A stretch of 64,000 bases of DNA, taken from positions 8,781,501 through 8,845,500 of the forward strand of contig JAVHKY010000054.1 in NCBI GenBank assembly GCA_035079385.1, read 5' to 3'. Below, piece after piece: positions 48,519 through 60,134 of the stretch. This DNA is from Aspidiotus rigidus (Eukaryota > Arthropoda > Insecta > Hemiptera > Diaspididae). Numbering within the stretch: the stretch's first letter is position 1; each line of letters starts with the position of its first letter. A program made the position numbers and the translations under genes. Under the pieces are notes generated by a model. It searched no databases. It was not told the origin of the DNA and saw nothing but the letters and a program-made list of their open reading frames with translations.

Positions 48519-49285
48519 ACCGAATATTTTTTTCCACCTCCTTCCCCAATAACTGGAAAACAGCTCTAATCATTCCAATCCTAAAACCTTTCAAAGACCC
48601 CTCACACCCTCTATCCTACCGACCCATATCACTCCTAAGCACTCTTAGCAAAATTCTCGAAAAAATTATCAATAGTAGACTCTCTTGGTTCCTTGATTCC
48701 AACGAAATATTAAGTAATACACAATATGGGTGCCGTAAGGGCCGATCAGCTCTAATGGCCCTTGCTGACCTCGATTCCCAAATCTACGACGCCCATGCTC
48801 ACGGAGCGAACCTCTACTCAATATTTTTTGATATGGAGAACGCTTTCCCGAGAGTCTGGACATACCAAATATGCGTCATCCTACACCAACTTGGACTTCG
48901 AGGACCCTTCCCTCTCCTACTTCAAAATTATCTTACTAATCGATCTTTTAGAGTCCGCGTAAGCGGTCACTATTCCTCAACCTTCCCTCAAGAAAATGGT
49001 ATCCCCCAAGGATCCCCACTTAGCGGCACCCTCTTTCTCATCGCCATCAACAACATAACAAAAATCATAAAATCTCCAATTCAAACCCTCCTATTCTCTG
49101 ATGACCTAAGCATCCATTTACGTTCCACTAAAACAACTCGCGCCCATCGTCTACTACAAAAAACAATCAATAAAGTACACACCTGGCTTTCCCTCCTAGG
49201 ATTCCGCATTTCTTACCCAAAACCAAACTCGTCATTTTCCAAAAACCACGCCAGAAAACTATTAAATTTCCCCCTCTCACAATAG
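48467..49285 (+). CDS. LINE-A reverse transcriptase core, 272 aa open segment
   Basis: Motifs in order: NNWKTALIIPILKPFKDPSH, YRPISLLSTLSKILEKII, NTQYGCRKGRSALMAL, LYSIFFDMENAFPRVW (motif A, catalytic Asp present), ENGIPQGSPLSGTLFLIAIN (motif B) and LLFSDDLSIHL at 49091 (motif C). The catalytic box is FSDD rather than the usual Y/F-A-D-D, and copy 1 shares it. The frame ends at TAG 49283-49285 through a frameshift; the thumb region continues in another frame. This is a segment of a larger broken polyprotein, not a complete gene. Confidence 0.85.
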   Translation: MLHKLHTNAISHLTSLLNRIFFSTSFPNNWKTALIIPILKPFKDPSHPLSYRPISLLSTLSKILEKIINSRLSWFLDSNEILSNTQYGCRKGRSALMALADLDSQIYDAHAHGANLYSIFFDMENAFPRVWTYQICVILHQLGLRGPFPLLLQNYLTNRSFRVRVSGHYSSTFPQENGIPQGSPLSGTLFLIAINNITKIIKSPIQTLLFSDDLSIHLRSTKTTRAHRLLQKTINKVHTWLSLLGFRISYPKPNSSFSKNHARKLLNFPLSQ

Positions 49286-49966
49286 CTAACTACCCGATCC
49301 CACAAGTCAAAACTACCAAAGTTCTTGGCCTCAATTTCCACAACCGTCACTCTTGGATCCCCCATATCAAAATAACTAAATCAAAATGCATTCGAGCACT
49401 CAATGTCCTAAAATTCCTCTCCCACCCTAAAGAAGGTTGTAACCCGAAAAAACCTTCTCCACCTCTACCAGAGCTTAATCCGATCCATCCTCGATTATGG
49501 ATCACCCATTTACGGTCTCACCCCTCCCTCTCATTTAAAACTACTCGACACCATCCAAAATTCTTCACTCCGAATAGCTACTGGAGCATTCCGAACCAGT
49601 CCCACTGAAAGCCTCTGTGCTGACACTGGCTTCCCCCCTCTTCACTATCGACGCCTCAAACTGACATCCAACTTCCTCACAACTGTCCTACAATATCCGC
49701 AAACCCCCGTCCACCATCGCATATTCCCCCCTCGTCATAACCAAAATTCCTCGACCAATCTACTTTCCAACCTAGAACTCCAACTAGCACGCCCCTTCAA
49801 GTTCCATTGCCTTAACCACATCGTTCCCTCAACCCCTCCTTGGCTCTTTATTCCACCCAAAATCATTCGCGACCTAAAACGCCTACCTCGTCTTTCAACT
49901 CCTCCCGAAGAATACCAAGCACAGTTTAACAAAATCCTTAACAACTTTCACAACCCTATACTATGT
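49286..49966 (+). pseudogene. LINE-A RT thumb and connection region (frameshifted)
   Basis: Continues as IPQVKTTKVLGLNFHNRHSW, then LIRSILDYGSPIYGLTPPSH and IQNSSLRIATGAFRTSP in shifting frames. An extra C near 49444 (ACCCGAAAAAACC against ACCGAAAAAACC in copy 1) accounts for one shift. Confidence 0.8.
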
Positions 49967-50740
49967 TTGACCGATGGATCTAAATATCAAAACAAAACCG
50001 GCTTTGCTTACTCAATAGATCACATCACAGTCTCTCACCGACACCGCAACACCGCATCCGTCTTCACCACTGAACTACAAGCAATCTCTAGCTGTTTAGA
50101 GCACATCCTCACCAACCTACCCTCCCGTCCTACTCTCAACCCATTTTTAGTCATTTCCGACTCCCTATCATCACTCGACGCCATATCCAACCACACTTCC
50201 TCCCACCCACTCATAAGTCGTATACACACTCTCATTAACACCTTCCATACCATCCCCATCCCATTATTCTTCATCTGGGTACCTGGTCACAAGGGTATCC
50301 CAGGAAACGAAAATGTCGACAAAGCAGCCAAACTAGCAACCCATAACCCATCAGTCAACCGCTCTTTCCTCCCCTCACGCTCAGATCTCTCCAAATACAT
50401 CAACAAATTCATCACTCAAGCATGGTTCACCCATTGGTCTGATCTCAAATCACACTCAAACAAACTAGCCCAAATTAAAAATATTCCCACCGCATGGGAC
50501 TCTTCAAATCTGTCAACACGCAGAGAAGAAATAGTCATCACCCGTCTCAGAATCGGCCACACCAGACTCACTCACACCCATCTCATCTCTCATCTTATGC
50601 CTCTCTCATGCCCTCACTGCGAATCTGAACACCCCCTATCCGTTCAACACATCTTCTGCTGCCCCAACTTGACCCAACTCCGTAATTCCTTATCCATCCC
50701 CCACAACCATACAGACGCACTTTCAGATCTCTTCCCCTAA
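49967..50740 (+). CDS. LINE-A RNase H and Cys/His knuckle, 257 aa open segment
   Basis: RNase H acidic residues are all visible: TDGSK (first Asp), FTTELQAISSCLEH (Glu), LVISDSLSSLDAI (Asp), and WVPGHKGIPGNENVDKAAK with the His and last Asp. The C-terminal knuckle is CPHCESEHPLSVQHIFCCP, a Cys-Cys-His-Cys arrangement. By family knowledge RNase H removes element RNA during second-strand synthesis. The frame is intact to TAA 50738-50740, whereas the same region of copy 1 is disrupted. The open frame begins upstream without a true start, as part of the polyprotein. Confidence 0.9.
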   Translation: MTDGSKYQNKTGFAYSIDHITVSHRHRNTASVFTTELQAISSCLEHILTNLPSRPTLNPFLVISDSLSSLDAISNHTSSHPLISRIHTLINTFHTIPIPLFFIWVPGHKGIPGNENVDKAAKLATHNPSVNRSFLPSRSDLSKYINKFITQAWFTHWSDLKSHSNKLAQIKNIPTAWDSSNLSTRREEIVITRLRIGHTRLTHTHLISHLMPLSCPHCESEHPLSVQHIFCCPNLTQLRNSLSIPHNHTDALSDLFP

Positions 50741-50847
50741 CATATTCAACTTTTCACAACAATCCAACTTCCTCTCACGCATATAATCACACAATCTAGC
50801 CGAGCTCATAGCCCTGAAGGCAGGCTGCTAGTAGCTCGTTAATTAAA

Positions 50848-50879
<32 letters not shown>

Positions 50880-50881
<2 letters not shown>

Positions 50882-51035
50882 CATAACAACTCCCAAGAAG
50901 CAAAAAACGAAAAGCTGCAACAATTTCCGACTAATCAGCCTGATGTCACATCTGCTAAAAATATTGCTGCGTATCATACAAAGAAGTATATCCAAAAAAT
51001 GCGAGTACTACCAGATATGGATGATTAATTCCATC
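50880..51035 (+). pseudogene. LINE-B RT continuation after the nested insertion
   Basis: ITTPKKQKTKSCNNFRLISL, then MSHLLKILLRIIQRSISKKC follows the LINE-A poly(A) tail and matches the RT segment expected right after GTIPQEWL. It ends without reaching motif A. Confidence 0.85.
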
Positions 51036-51164
51036 TTTATCCTGTTGTAAGTCTTGATAGCTAAATTTTAATATTCTTATAGCTAAATACAGTATAAGAA
51101 TTAATTCTACAATAAATTTCCTCTATTTCCGCTTGTTCTACAGAAGATACATTTGCTCAATTGT

Positions 51165-51591
51165 AAACTTATTTTATAAGAAATACTATGGAGAAAACGT
51201 TTCCTTCCTATACATTTTCTTCTAGAAGTTGATTTTTCCGAGATATCAGCAAAAATTCGATAAATTTCGTCTAAATTTTAAAAACTATATTACTTCGAGG
51301 GGATTTTTGAGCTGACTATTCGGTCTAAACTGAACTTTCTATACATCATTTTATTTGAAATTTCAAGAGAAACATCTTTTGTTCGAAACATTTTCTTGTA
51401 AAACGCTTAGTTCTTGAGAAATAGTCCAAAAACTGAATTTGGGGAGCCAAAAGGTGCCACAAAAAATTCTCCCCAGCCTTTAGGGAGTGGGGGTTTTTTT
51501 AGGTACTTTTCGATACCTTCCTCTACACATTTCAGCAAACACCCGTTCTCTACCAAAAAATTCTTTTTTATTGTCTAGTTTGCCTAGACTA
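51165..51591 (-). repeat. Right long terminal inverted repeat
   Basis: Inverted partner of 45824-46262. It abuts family T copy 4, which begins three bases later. Confidence 0.85.
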
Positions 51592-51593
51592 AA

Positions 51594-52697
51594 TATCGGG
51601 TGGACCAGAAAGATATTACTAGTTGAATGGGAGCTTGCACTACACCTGTTCCAACGTAGAAAGGCGAAACGTTAGATGTATACTTCAAATCTAAAAAAAT
51701 TTGTATCTCAATTTTATCTTCAATTTGCGTCCCTAGTCAACTTTTTACGACTTTTTTGAGCCGAGTTATGGACCAAAATGTGCCTAAAATTAACCAATTT
51801 GCCAAGATTTCTGAAATAAGAAATTGAGTATTCCTCCATTTTCAAGCTTTATAGGGTTATTCAAGAATTTTGTTCGGAATCAGTGTTAAATTTCGCATAG
51901 AAGTTTAAACGATTCTTTTTTTTTAATTACATCCAACCAGAGAAAAATTATTTAAAAAAAACAAATAAAACAAAATAAAACAAACAAAAAAAAACGGAGA
52001 AGGAAAGAAAAAAAACACATGCATAAATGTATTGAAAAAAAAAAAAAAAAAAAAAAAGTGAAAACAATAGTACTCCGACATAGCAATCCGTTGTAAGGAC
52101 TAGAGCCGAGTTTGATTTCGCTCTTTAGAATTTAAAGAAAGTAAATCATAAAAAAAATTAATAAATAAATAAAAAAAAAAAAAAAAAAAGAGGGTTGGAA
52201 AGAGAATGACTACTGGGCCTTACCTCGAAGGAAAAACGGAAAAAATGAATTGAATTTAAATGTTGATGGAAGGAGGTAGGTCAGAGATAAATTTGAAAAT
52301 GTGTGAGGTTTTCTGATGATAGGGGTGGCTCTGAGTGGGGTAGCGAATTGTAGATTAATGGCTTCTGAGTATAGTATTTGTCTAATGTTGGATATTTCTG
52401 GACATTCGAAAGATAATGATTGATGTCGCCTTTAGAAGGATTGTCTGGATGGTGGGGGCATATATCAGATTCGGAAAGATTTAAACGTTTTAAGTGAGTA
52501 GGAAGAAGAAACGATTCTTAATTTGGCAAAATGTTCAATTTTTGCCACATTTTGATCCATGACTCGGCTCAAAAAAATCGTAGACAGTTGAGTAATGGCG
52601 CGAATTGAAGATAAAATTGAGATACAAATTCCGTAGGTTTGAAGTATACTAGCACAAACTGTCATTTAACTGGTAACATCTTTCTGGTCCAACCGGT
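51594..52697. mobile_element. Family T copy 4, with LINE insertion
   Basis: The left end CGGGTGGACCAGAAAGATAT at 51597 and the reversed right end (GGTTGGACCAGAAAGATGTT, to about 52697) match over about 150-200 bp (GAGCCGAGTTATGGACCAAA inside the arm). It is interrupted at 51918-52508. Without the insertion the element would be only about 500 bp. Confidence 0.8.
51918..52508 (-). mobile_element. 5'-truncated LINE 3' end with 11-bp target duplication
   Basis: AAACGATTCTT occurs at 51907-51917 and exactly again at 52509-52519. On the minus strand the insert starts with coding for THLKRLNLSESDICPHHPDN, then (after a one-base shift near 52410) FECPEISNIRQILYSEAINL, a Cys/His knuckle and tail of an I/Jockey-type LINE. 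It continues to a stop near 52215. A long A/T-rich 3' region and a poly(A) tail (T-run at 51916-51924) complete it. Confidence 0.8.
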
Positions 52698-54676
52698 ATA
52701 CACTTGTGACGTCATCAACCTCCCATGTCCTCAACCCCAACCTTAGTGACGTCATCACTGCGTTACACATTTTATTTGCGGGTACTCTCTTCCGAAAAGA
52801 CACATCCATGTCAAAACTCACTGTTTGCAACTCTTAAGTATAAATGTATTGAGCAACGTTTAGAGAGAATTAAATTTTGTAGTTTTTGATTCTAAAGAAT
52901 TGCTCGATAAATTTTTCGACCGCTTGATCAATACTCTTTTTCAATGGTGTCCAAACATTTCAAAAAAGAATTTGCTGTAAGAAATATCCTTTCATTGAGG
53001 GTCTATGTAATTTGAATAAAAATGCTCGTCTTTACGAAAAATTGAAATATTTCTCACCTACGTCCTACATCTTCGAAATGTTTCAAATTAGACGATGGGT
53101 TAAGAAGGAGGTCTTCGATTATTGCTTCGGGTTGAGAACAGTAGCATCATCCCCCATTCGAGTTTTCGAAAGCAAAAAACAATCCCGGTTTCTTCTAATG
53201 CTTCCGTATTTTGGTGCCACTTGAGAAAATCAGTAAGTAGAGTCGTGTCACAATACTCCAGTGGCAAACTCTCTTTCTCTGGAGTGCTGAACCAACATCA
53301 ATCCTTCCATTTTATTTTTATGAGGGACGACGTCTAAACAAAAAAAAAAAAAAAAAAAAAAGGAACAAGAAAAACATACAAAACACTGAATTTCACGCTA
53401 GTGCGTCTTCTGAGTGCGTGTTTTCTCTATCCTCATCCATTAAAAAATAATTCTGAGCTCGCGAGGAAAAATACTATTCAGGATCTAATTAATGTTGTTG
53501 TTAAATTTTCTTTTTTTGTTTTCGTTTCTTGCGTTTATATCACGGATGTATGTGTGTTGTAAGTACAGTACTTCGATGTAGACAAGAAAATAAACGTAGG
53601 AAATGAATAATGAACTGACGAGAAGTCATTGTTCGCTGGCTCTGTGCTGATGAACTCGTTCGCCGAAGGCAACGTTGAAAAAAAAAATTGTTTTTCCTCG
53701 AAACTTACACACGTGAGAAAGAATAAATTTGTTACAGAGAATGAGCTGTGTGTTCGTTGTTATTTCCTTGACATTCTGTTTTCCTTGAAGGAACGCGATA
53801 AAAGAATTGAAACAAGAGGTTAGTTAAGTTAGCGAAATGAAATCTGACACTCGGAATGAAGATTTATACTTCATAAACTGCTCTAGTTTGGGGTTTAAAG
53901 AACTAGACTATTTTGAACTTTTGAAAATGAGATCTGAGGTCGAATGATCTTGCAAGAAGTGAGATAGTGGAGTCACGCTTTAAAAACAATCGAAGCATCT
54001 GTGTGCGAGAAGGCACATATTTTAGGCGAAAAAATATGTTCCCTTGAAACCTTATATACTTGAATGCTTCGACCTTTGATTTACTTCACTTTTTTGGTAT
54101 TTGAAAAAGAATTTCAAACACGCTGGTTCATAGGTTTTTCATCCTTATTGTCAAATTTCTATTTTGTGCGAAATTACTTATTTCATTTTATTTCTGATGA
54201 TGCTGTGAATTGGAAAATAGGTCACGGGCCTCCCGGAGAAACGGGAGGTAGTGTGAGCGAAAATATTTTTCGAAAGGTTCTGTTTTTCGTGTTTATAAAG
54301 TAACACCCGACGATCATAATAGTAAGGGCTTTATACGTGCTCGACGTCGCTGCATATTTGAAGAATAAGCTATATGAGAAAATCGTAGAGGACATAAATT
54401 ACTATTATTAATCTCGCTTGTCACTTTTTTCTAAGCATGAAGAAAGATCACCTTTAAAGTGAAATTATTCAATTCACTTGAAAATTTATTATTTATCTCT
54501 TTCTTAAGATGAGATTTGATGCAAATGTGAAAATTATCTAGATATGAATCAAGTCAAAAGCCTCTGGCTAGCCTGTCGCAGTCGGGAGGACGAAAGCAGG
54601 AGAAGCTGTTTGAAACAAGGAGTCGAGATAAGCAGCCATATGTATATTTCAATGGTAGGAAAACTGATGAAAGACC
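52698..54676. other. No gene seen
   Basis: TGACGTCATCA copies lie at 52706-52760. The rest is single-copy-looking, with a poly(A) run at 53340-53360. No recognised domain. Confidence 0.45.
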
Positions 54677-56120
54677 TTGCGCATATTCAAAGCTGTCAAT
54701 AGCTGTTCTAGGTCTGAAATTTGCCCAGTTAGCAAGCACCGAAAAGGGAGAGAGGGAACAGAAACAACAGCCGAAACCTTTGGGGAAAAATTGGAAGAGT
54801 ACTCATTGGAGAGTTGGCAATACTTGGGAAACCGCAGCGCCATACTACGATTCTCGTCCTAGGAATCAAGAAGTCTGCAACGAGGGAGGATGTACTGGCT
54901 GGAATTTCGGTCGGTGTAAATGCCAGAGTAGTAGATCTTCAGTCCATGGGGATTTACGTGTCAAATGTCCAATGTAGATTAAGAAAGGAAGCAGAAATCG
55001 TTCACATAAAAGTTATATATTAAGGATAATGAACAACACGTTTCGAACAGTCCTGGCTGTTCGTCATGAGGTTGTTTAATCATTGAATCGATTCAACTCG
55101 TACACAAGAAGACAAACGAAATAGAATCGACGCTCTTCAACCCGCTTGTAAGATATGTAATGAATCACTCGTGCTACGTGTTCAAGTGTTCCTCTTTTAC
55201 TTCACAATGTAGATCTGTCCACTACCACAGCTCGTGAATTACGTAGTCAAAGAGGGACGTAGGGAATGACGCCAAATCTGTGACTGCAAGAAAGAACTCT
55301 TGTACCCTATTTGTAGTGGCGCCAAATCAACTTTTGAAAAATCATGGGACAATCTTGAGACATGGAGTGCGCAATGAACCAGCTCCGGGACTTCATGTTT
55401 TCAAATATATTAGGAAAAATATTGGGGAAAAAATCAAGAAAGTTTCGAGAAATGTAAAGAAAAATCTTGAGATTTAATCTCAGAGTCTTGAGATTTTCCT
55501 CAAAATCTTAGGATCTTCAAAATTTATCTTGAGACTTGGTACCACTGCTTGTTCGCGGCCGGCCTGAAAACCATTTCGTGAGGAGCAGAGGGTGCTGAGC
55601 ACAGGCTGCTGGAAGACAGCGAAAGCAAGAGCTTAATGGTCTTAGCATATCTGTTTGATTGCAAGACTACTGAAGCTTCTGCGAATTCTCCAGCAGAGTC
55701 CTAGGATTGCGCGACATTTACTATGGCATGGCAGTGCATAACAGAGAGGGAAGTGTATGTGATTATCGACAGAAAATATTACCGCGTACGAGGAATGTAA
55801 AGATGGTACACAGACTGTACTGACTTAGCGGCCATTGGTGTTTTCCCAGAATGTCCAATTGCTCTAGGAGAAGCTGAATGCGGAGCGGGATATGTTGCTA
55901 AGAGAATGGTCTTTTCCAAGTCACCCTCCCTCGGAGTTTGAGAATTCCCTAGATAAGTTTGAAAAAACCTCGTTCAGATGGTAAGGGGAGAAATGCATCA
56001 CCGTAGCTGGTGATTTTGATACCTAGTCAGAAGAATGACGTTCTGGCTGGAGTGGCCTTCGTGGGAATGCCGACGAAGATTGGATTGCCTGCAAAGGACT
56101 GCAAACGGTCCCGGGTGCAT
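54677..56120 (+). pseudogene. Decayed R1-like LINE (gag end and endonuclease)
   Basis: Near 54855 a frame reads ILVLGIKKSATREDVLAGI, like the end of an R1-type ORF1; this is weak. Near 55825-55935 LAAIGVFPECPIALGEAECG, then AGYVAKRMVFSKSPSLG fits the R1 endonuclease. Near 56005-56040 VAGDFDT-stop-SEE-stop fits the VAGDFNAWSEEW signature, the two stops standing at the two Trp codons. Many stops and frameshifts show long decay. Boundaries are approximate. Confidence 0.6.
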
Positions 56121-56760
56121 CAAGACTATTCCTCAAGAACTCGCCTTATATTCTGCTAAACTATCTGCCATCTATACCTGCCTTACTCACCTCACTCTTC
56201 TCGCTCATTTCTGTAAATTCCTCCTGCTCTCTGACTCTCTCTCTCTCCTCACCCTTACTCTCCCAATCCTATCGCACAGCGCATTCTCTTAGTCCTGCAC
56301 ACTTCAACATTTTCTCTGTCTTCAATTGCTTTTCTCTGGCTCCATAGTCATATCGGTCTATCGGAACATGACACAGTGGACTTGGCTGCGGAGCAAACTT
56401 TGCGTTATCCCTTAGTCACTGATCGCTCCCCTTCTCCGGCTTATGACTTAAGATCATTCTACCGTTCACAAATTGCCTCATCATAGCACAACCTTTGCTC
56501 TTCTCAACCCTGCAACAAACTTCGCTGAGTTGAAAAATACCCGACCCCTGGTCCTCTTCCTCTTCAATCCGTCCCTCACGCTGAGATGAAATAGTTGTAA
56601 CTCGACTAAAAATCTGAAGTCACTCGTCTAAGCCACTACTCTCTGCGCCTCACTTATGCCAATACTGCCAAACTGCGAATTTATCTGTCTCTCTCTTTTT
56701 CCTTTGCCCTTCTCTCATAAACAGTTATCTATGAAGAGTGACGGGATAAAATGTATCTGA
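56120..56760 (+). pseudogene. Decayed LINE RNase H fragment
   Basis: ELALYSAKLSAIYTCLTHLT and CKFLLLSDSLSLLTLTL match the second and third acidic blocks of LINE RNase H. In another frame LWLHSHIGLSEHDTVDLAA near 56335-56390 matches the final W-x-x-x-H-x-G block with its Asp. The pyrimidine-rich strand resembles LINE-A but is too diverged to be the same family. It may belong with the adjacent R1-like debris or be a separate insertion. Confidence 0.6.
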
Positions 56761-57155
56761 AATACCTTTAGAAATATTTTAAAGGGGTTATCGGAGTACT
56801 AAAAAATTTTTTTATCAGAGAAAGTTGTATTTTTGATGGTAAAAATCAGAAAAAAATTAGTTATGATGCACCACTTGAAAAAATGTGGGTATTTTTTCTT
56901 TAAAAGATAATAATTTAATACATGATATTATAGATTTTTTTCAGAATTGCAGTCTGAAAAGAACTTTGAAAATGAGCGTTAAAAAAGACTAAAATGGGCT
57001 ATTCGGCATGAAATATTGATTTGAAAATTCAAAAAAAATTATCAGTTGATTTGACTCAAAAAATACTTTCCGTTTCACCAAAGTTCAAAAAAATCGGATA
57101 AAAACTCCCTGAGATATGAATTTTTAAAGAAAATAACATTATTTGGCCATATCTG
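56761..57155. other. No gene seen
   Basis: AT-rich, without coding signal or a placed repeat. Confidence 0.45.
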
Positions 57156-57292
57156 AGGATATATTTATTTTTATTTTATTTTAAATTGTTTTATTTTTTG
57201 AGGTGGTGCCGACAACAGTCCGTGGACCAATTACTGCCGACACTACCTTTACATACTTTAACAGTAATAATAATATTACAATAATTTAACTA

Positions 57293-57352
<60 letters not shown>

Positions 57353-57480
57353 AAAAAAAAAACATACATACATACATACATACATACATACATACACACA
57401 CAGACACACACATACATCACCCATCCAAATGAATCACACCTCATATACACCTCACTCATGTTTTGCACGTTCGTGTCCCC
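57156..57480 (-). mobile_element. 3' end of the CR1/Jockey-like LINE family (second copy)
   Basis: It shares with 985-1345 the order A-rich tail (57156-57200 as T-rich), stem-loop (57201-57248, GTCCGTGGACCAATTACTG in the loop) and (AAT)n (57290-57342). A poly(A) run and (CATA)n microsatellite (57362-57415) follow. No coding part remains. Confidence 0.75.
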
Positions 57481-59449
57481 TTCCTATCCACCCTGCATTA
57501 CCCTCCCTCATATACTTCGGTCATATTCACATATAGGGGATAAAAATCAGAAATTTTTTTTTTTTAATTGTTTTTAATATCAACAAACATTTTTCAATGC
57601 ATGAATATGATATTTGGCCTGGGAGCCAATGCCCCATTGAAACCCGGCTATAGTCTTTGCACCTCAACTTTCGCGCTCCCGTTTGATGCTGTCTGAATCG
57701 AATCAGAAAAAATAATGAACGCAAATATTTTTGAAAATCATATCTACAAAAAATGATTGTACCAGAAATTTAAACCCTTACCACGCTTATTCCTCCAAGA
57801 GCCAAATAAATGAAAATTCAAATTGAAAATTTGCCAGAATAAAGGTCACTACGACCTATACTGTTGTATCTTTGGCCAATATGCAAATATCTAAGGGACT
57901 CGCTGCTGAGAATTCGGAACATCTGAAATACAAACGAGGGGCGATACTCGTAGGCGAAGTCATACACTAAACGAAATAAACATTTTATCTCAGGTACAAA
58001 CCTAAGGGCTCTCTAATTCAACGCATCAGTTGAGGTGAGCGTGAATGTGCGAATGGTAAACCATATAATTAACCGCCATCAAACCATTACACTTTGCAAA
58101 TATCAAAGGCGTCAATAGTATAGACGCATTTCTGAACAGATGCTCATTCCGAGGTCCTCCTTTAAACATTTTCGATACATTTCACGAACCAATTTCATAA
58201 TAGATATCGGCATATACGAGGGATATTTTCTGATTTTGACTATGAATTTACTTGTATTTTACCTCAAATAAAGAAGCAAAATTTAAAAAGAGAAAAAAAG
58301 GGGCTAAATAAACAAAATTAAATTTTCAAAAAACACGAAATTTTCGCATACAGACACCGAAGCGAAAAAAGAATACCAACACGCAAATAACTCGTTACTT
58401 GATATGTTGACGTAATATAGAATTTTATTAGTTTTTTTACGTCTATTTTCACTGTTTTTTCTTTTTTCCTTTCTTTTCGTGACCAATTTATAGTTTACAT
58501 TATCCGAAGCCCTTTCTCTCGGCGTCTATCTTCTCCTATCAGACAGTGGAAAGAATAATAGAAGAATTGAAAAAAAAGTATGACGCGACGCCAAGTGCGA
58601 AAGACAGTATAATAGCCAGAAAGAGAATATATAAAGAAGTTTGAGAATAATAAAATTTATTCATTCGTTCTGAAAATATTCAAAAGCTTCCCCACAGCAA
58701 TCAATAAAGTGATCTGAGAGGGCTAGATAGAAATATACAGAAGAAATGAAAGCAACAGTACCGATTTGCAATTATTTTCGATTATTTATACATAGAAAGC
58801 ACAGCATTTCATAGCGTGTAGTTATTTTCCAATATATACAAAAACCACGCAGGTGTTTACATAACCTTATACACAAATTATTTTCAATAATATTGACTAT
58901 CAGTCAATGGCGATGAATGATAGTAAGTTCATTTTCATAGTTCGTTTTACAAAAATTATTCTCATTAGAGAATGATATAACCCAAGGCGGCGATCCAAAA
59001 TCTGAAATTTTCAATTAAACTATAAATACGTACAACAGTTGGCAAATATTAATGTATTTTGATTGGGCCGCACAGGGAATACTCTATAGCAATAGAAGAA
59101 GGGTAGGCGTAATTCATTGAAATATGAATACTCTCGACATTTATAAACTTTTAGATTTGACATTTAATTATTGTATTTCGTTGAATACGCAGCGAATGAT
59201 TTTTTACAATTAACAACAGCAGTAACTTTTCTTGCCCATGCTTTACGTATACATTAATTTGATGTTCTTCTGTGTTCTCCCTTTCATTCTCTAGTTACAA
59301 GGAACTTGGTGTATTTTTGGATATTCATAGAGTGCAATCCTTTCAATGAAACACTCCAAAAGAACAACAAAAAGTACACATGTAGCGACTCAAATTATCG
59401 ACGTTATAATAATAAAAAACTCGCAGCCCACTCAGTTAGCTGCTCGGAA
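57481..59449. other. No gene seen
   Basis: AT-rich single-copy-looking DNA. No domain-bearing frames, RNA genes or terminal repeats were recognised. Confidence 0.45.
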
Positions 59450-60039
59450 TTGCCTTCATTAACTCTGTTAATTGAGGCAAACAGGGAACCTGTTTTATGG
59501 GAGTAATCATGTGAGTGTCATTTTTTGCTTTTTGTCGTCTCAAGTAGAGTGAACTTTGTTCCTCACCACCTTACAGTCTGTGTGGTACCCCCGGTAGGCC
59601 TATCCTGTTATCAGTTCAGAGATCTGATGACGTCACGATTTGATGACGTCATAATCTGATGACGTCACACGATCTAATGACGTTACGATCTGGTGACGTC
59701 ACGACGTCACGATCATCGTGCCATCACTATCTGATGACGTCACAGAACTAGTAAAACCACTAATACAGACCTCCTAATAAAGGAAGCCTAAGACCTAGTA
59801 CAGAGCTAGGACAAACTGCTAGTATAAGCTATTGATAAAGATCTTGTGAGCTTATGGTATGAAGGATGCCTAGACCTAGTATAAAGGAGGCTTGGACCTA
59901 GTATACGCCTAGTATAATACGTAGTATAAACCTAGTATAATATACTGCATGAAGCAGAGAGGATAAGTCCCCCTCCTATGACTTCAAAATTTTAACAGGC
60001 AACCTGTTTTATGGGGGGCTATTTGAGAAATCTGCCGTC

Positions 60040-60127
60040 CGCCGTCCGCCGTGCGCCGTGCGCCGTGCGCCGTGCGCCGTGCGCCGTGCGCCGTGCGCCG
60101 TGCGCCGTGCGCCGTGCGCCGTGCGCC
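60040..60127 (+). repeat. (CGCCGTG)n 7-bp GC-rich array
   Basis: About twelve near-perfect copies in H2, against only four or five mixed units at the same place in H1 (10283-10312). Confidence 0.85.
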
Positions 60128-60134
60128 GTCCAGC

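Larger units (their letters stand above)
47466..50878 (+). mobile_element. LINE-A copy 2 (I-like, with RNase H)
   Basis: 5'-truncated inside the endonuclease; it then runs through linker, RT, RNase H, zinc knuckle, a short 3' region and a poly(A) tail (50849-50878). The 3' end GGCAGGCTGCTAGTAGCTCG is identical to copy 1 near 7435-7455. It is the uninterrupted counterpart that reveals the H1 insertion site at 48820-48835. Confidence 0.9.
45824..51591. mobile_element. Element with ~430-bp terminal inverted repeats holding nested LINEs
   Basis: The arms 45824-46262 and 51165-51591 are inverted copies of each other, differing by scattered substitutions and a small indel near the left tip (ACAAAATGAGCTT). 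The tips read TAGTCTAG, with TA next to GTCTAG on both sides, so a TA target duplication is possible. Between the arms lie LINE-B (46280-47465 and 50880-51035) and, inside it, LINE-A copy 2. No transposase of its own remains. Confidence 0.85.
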
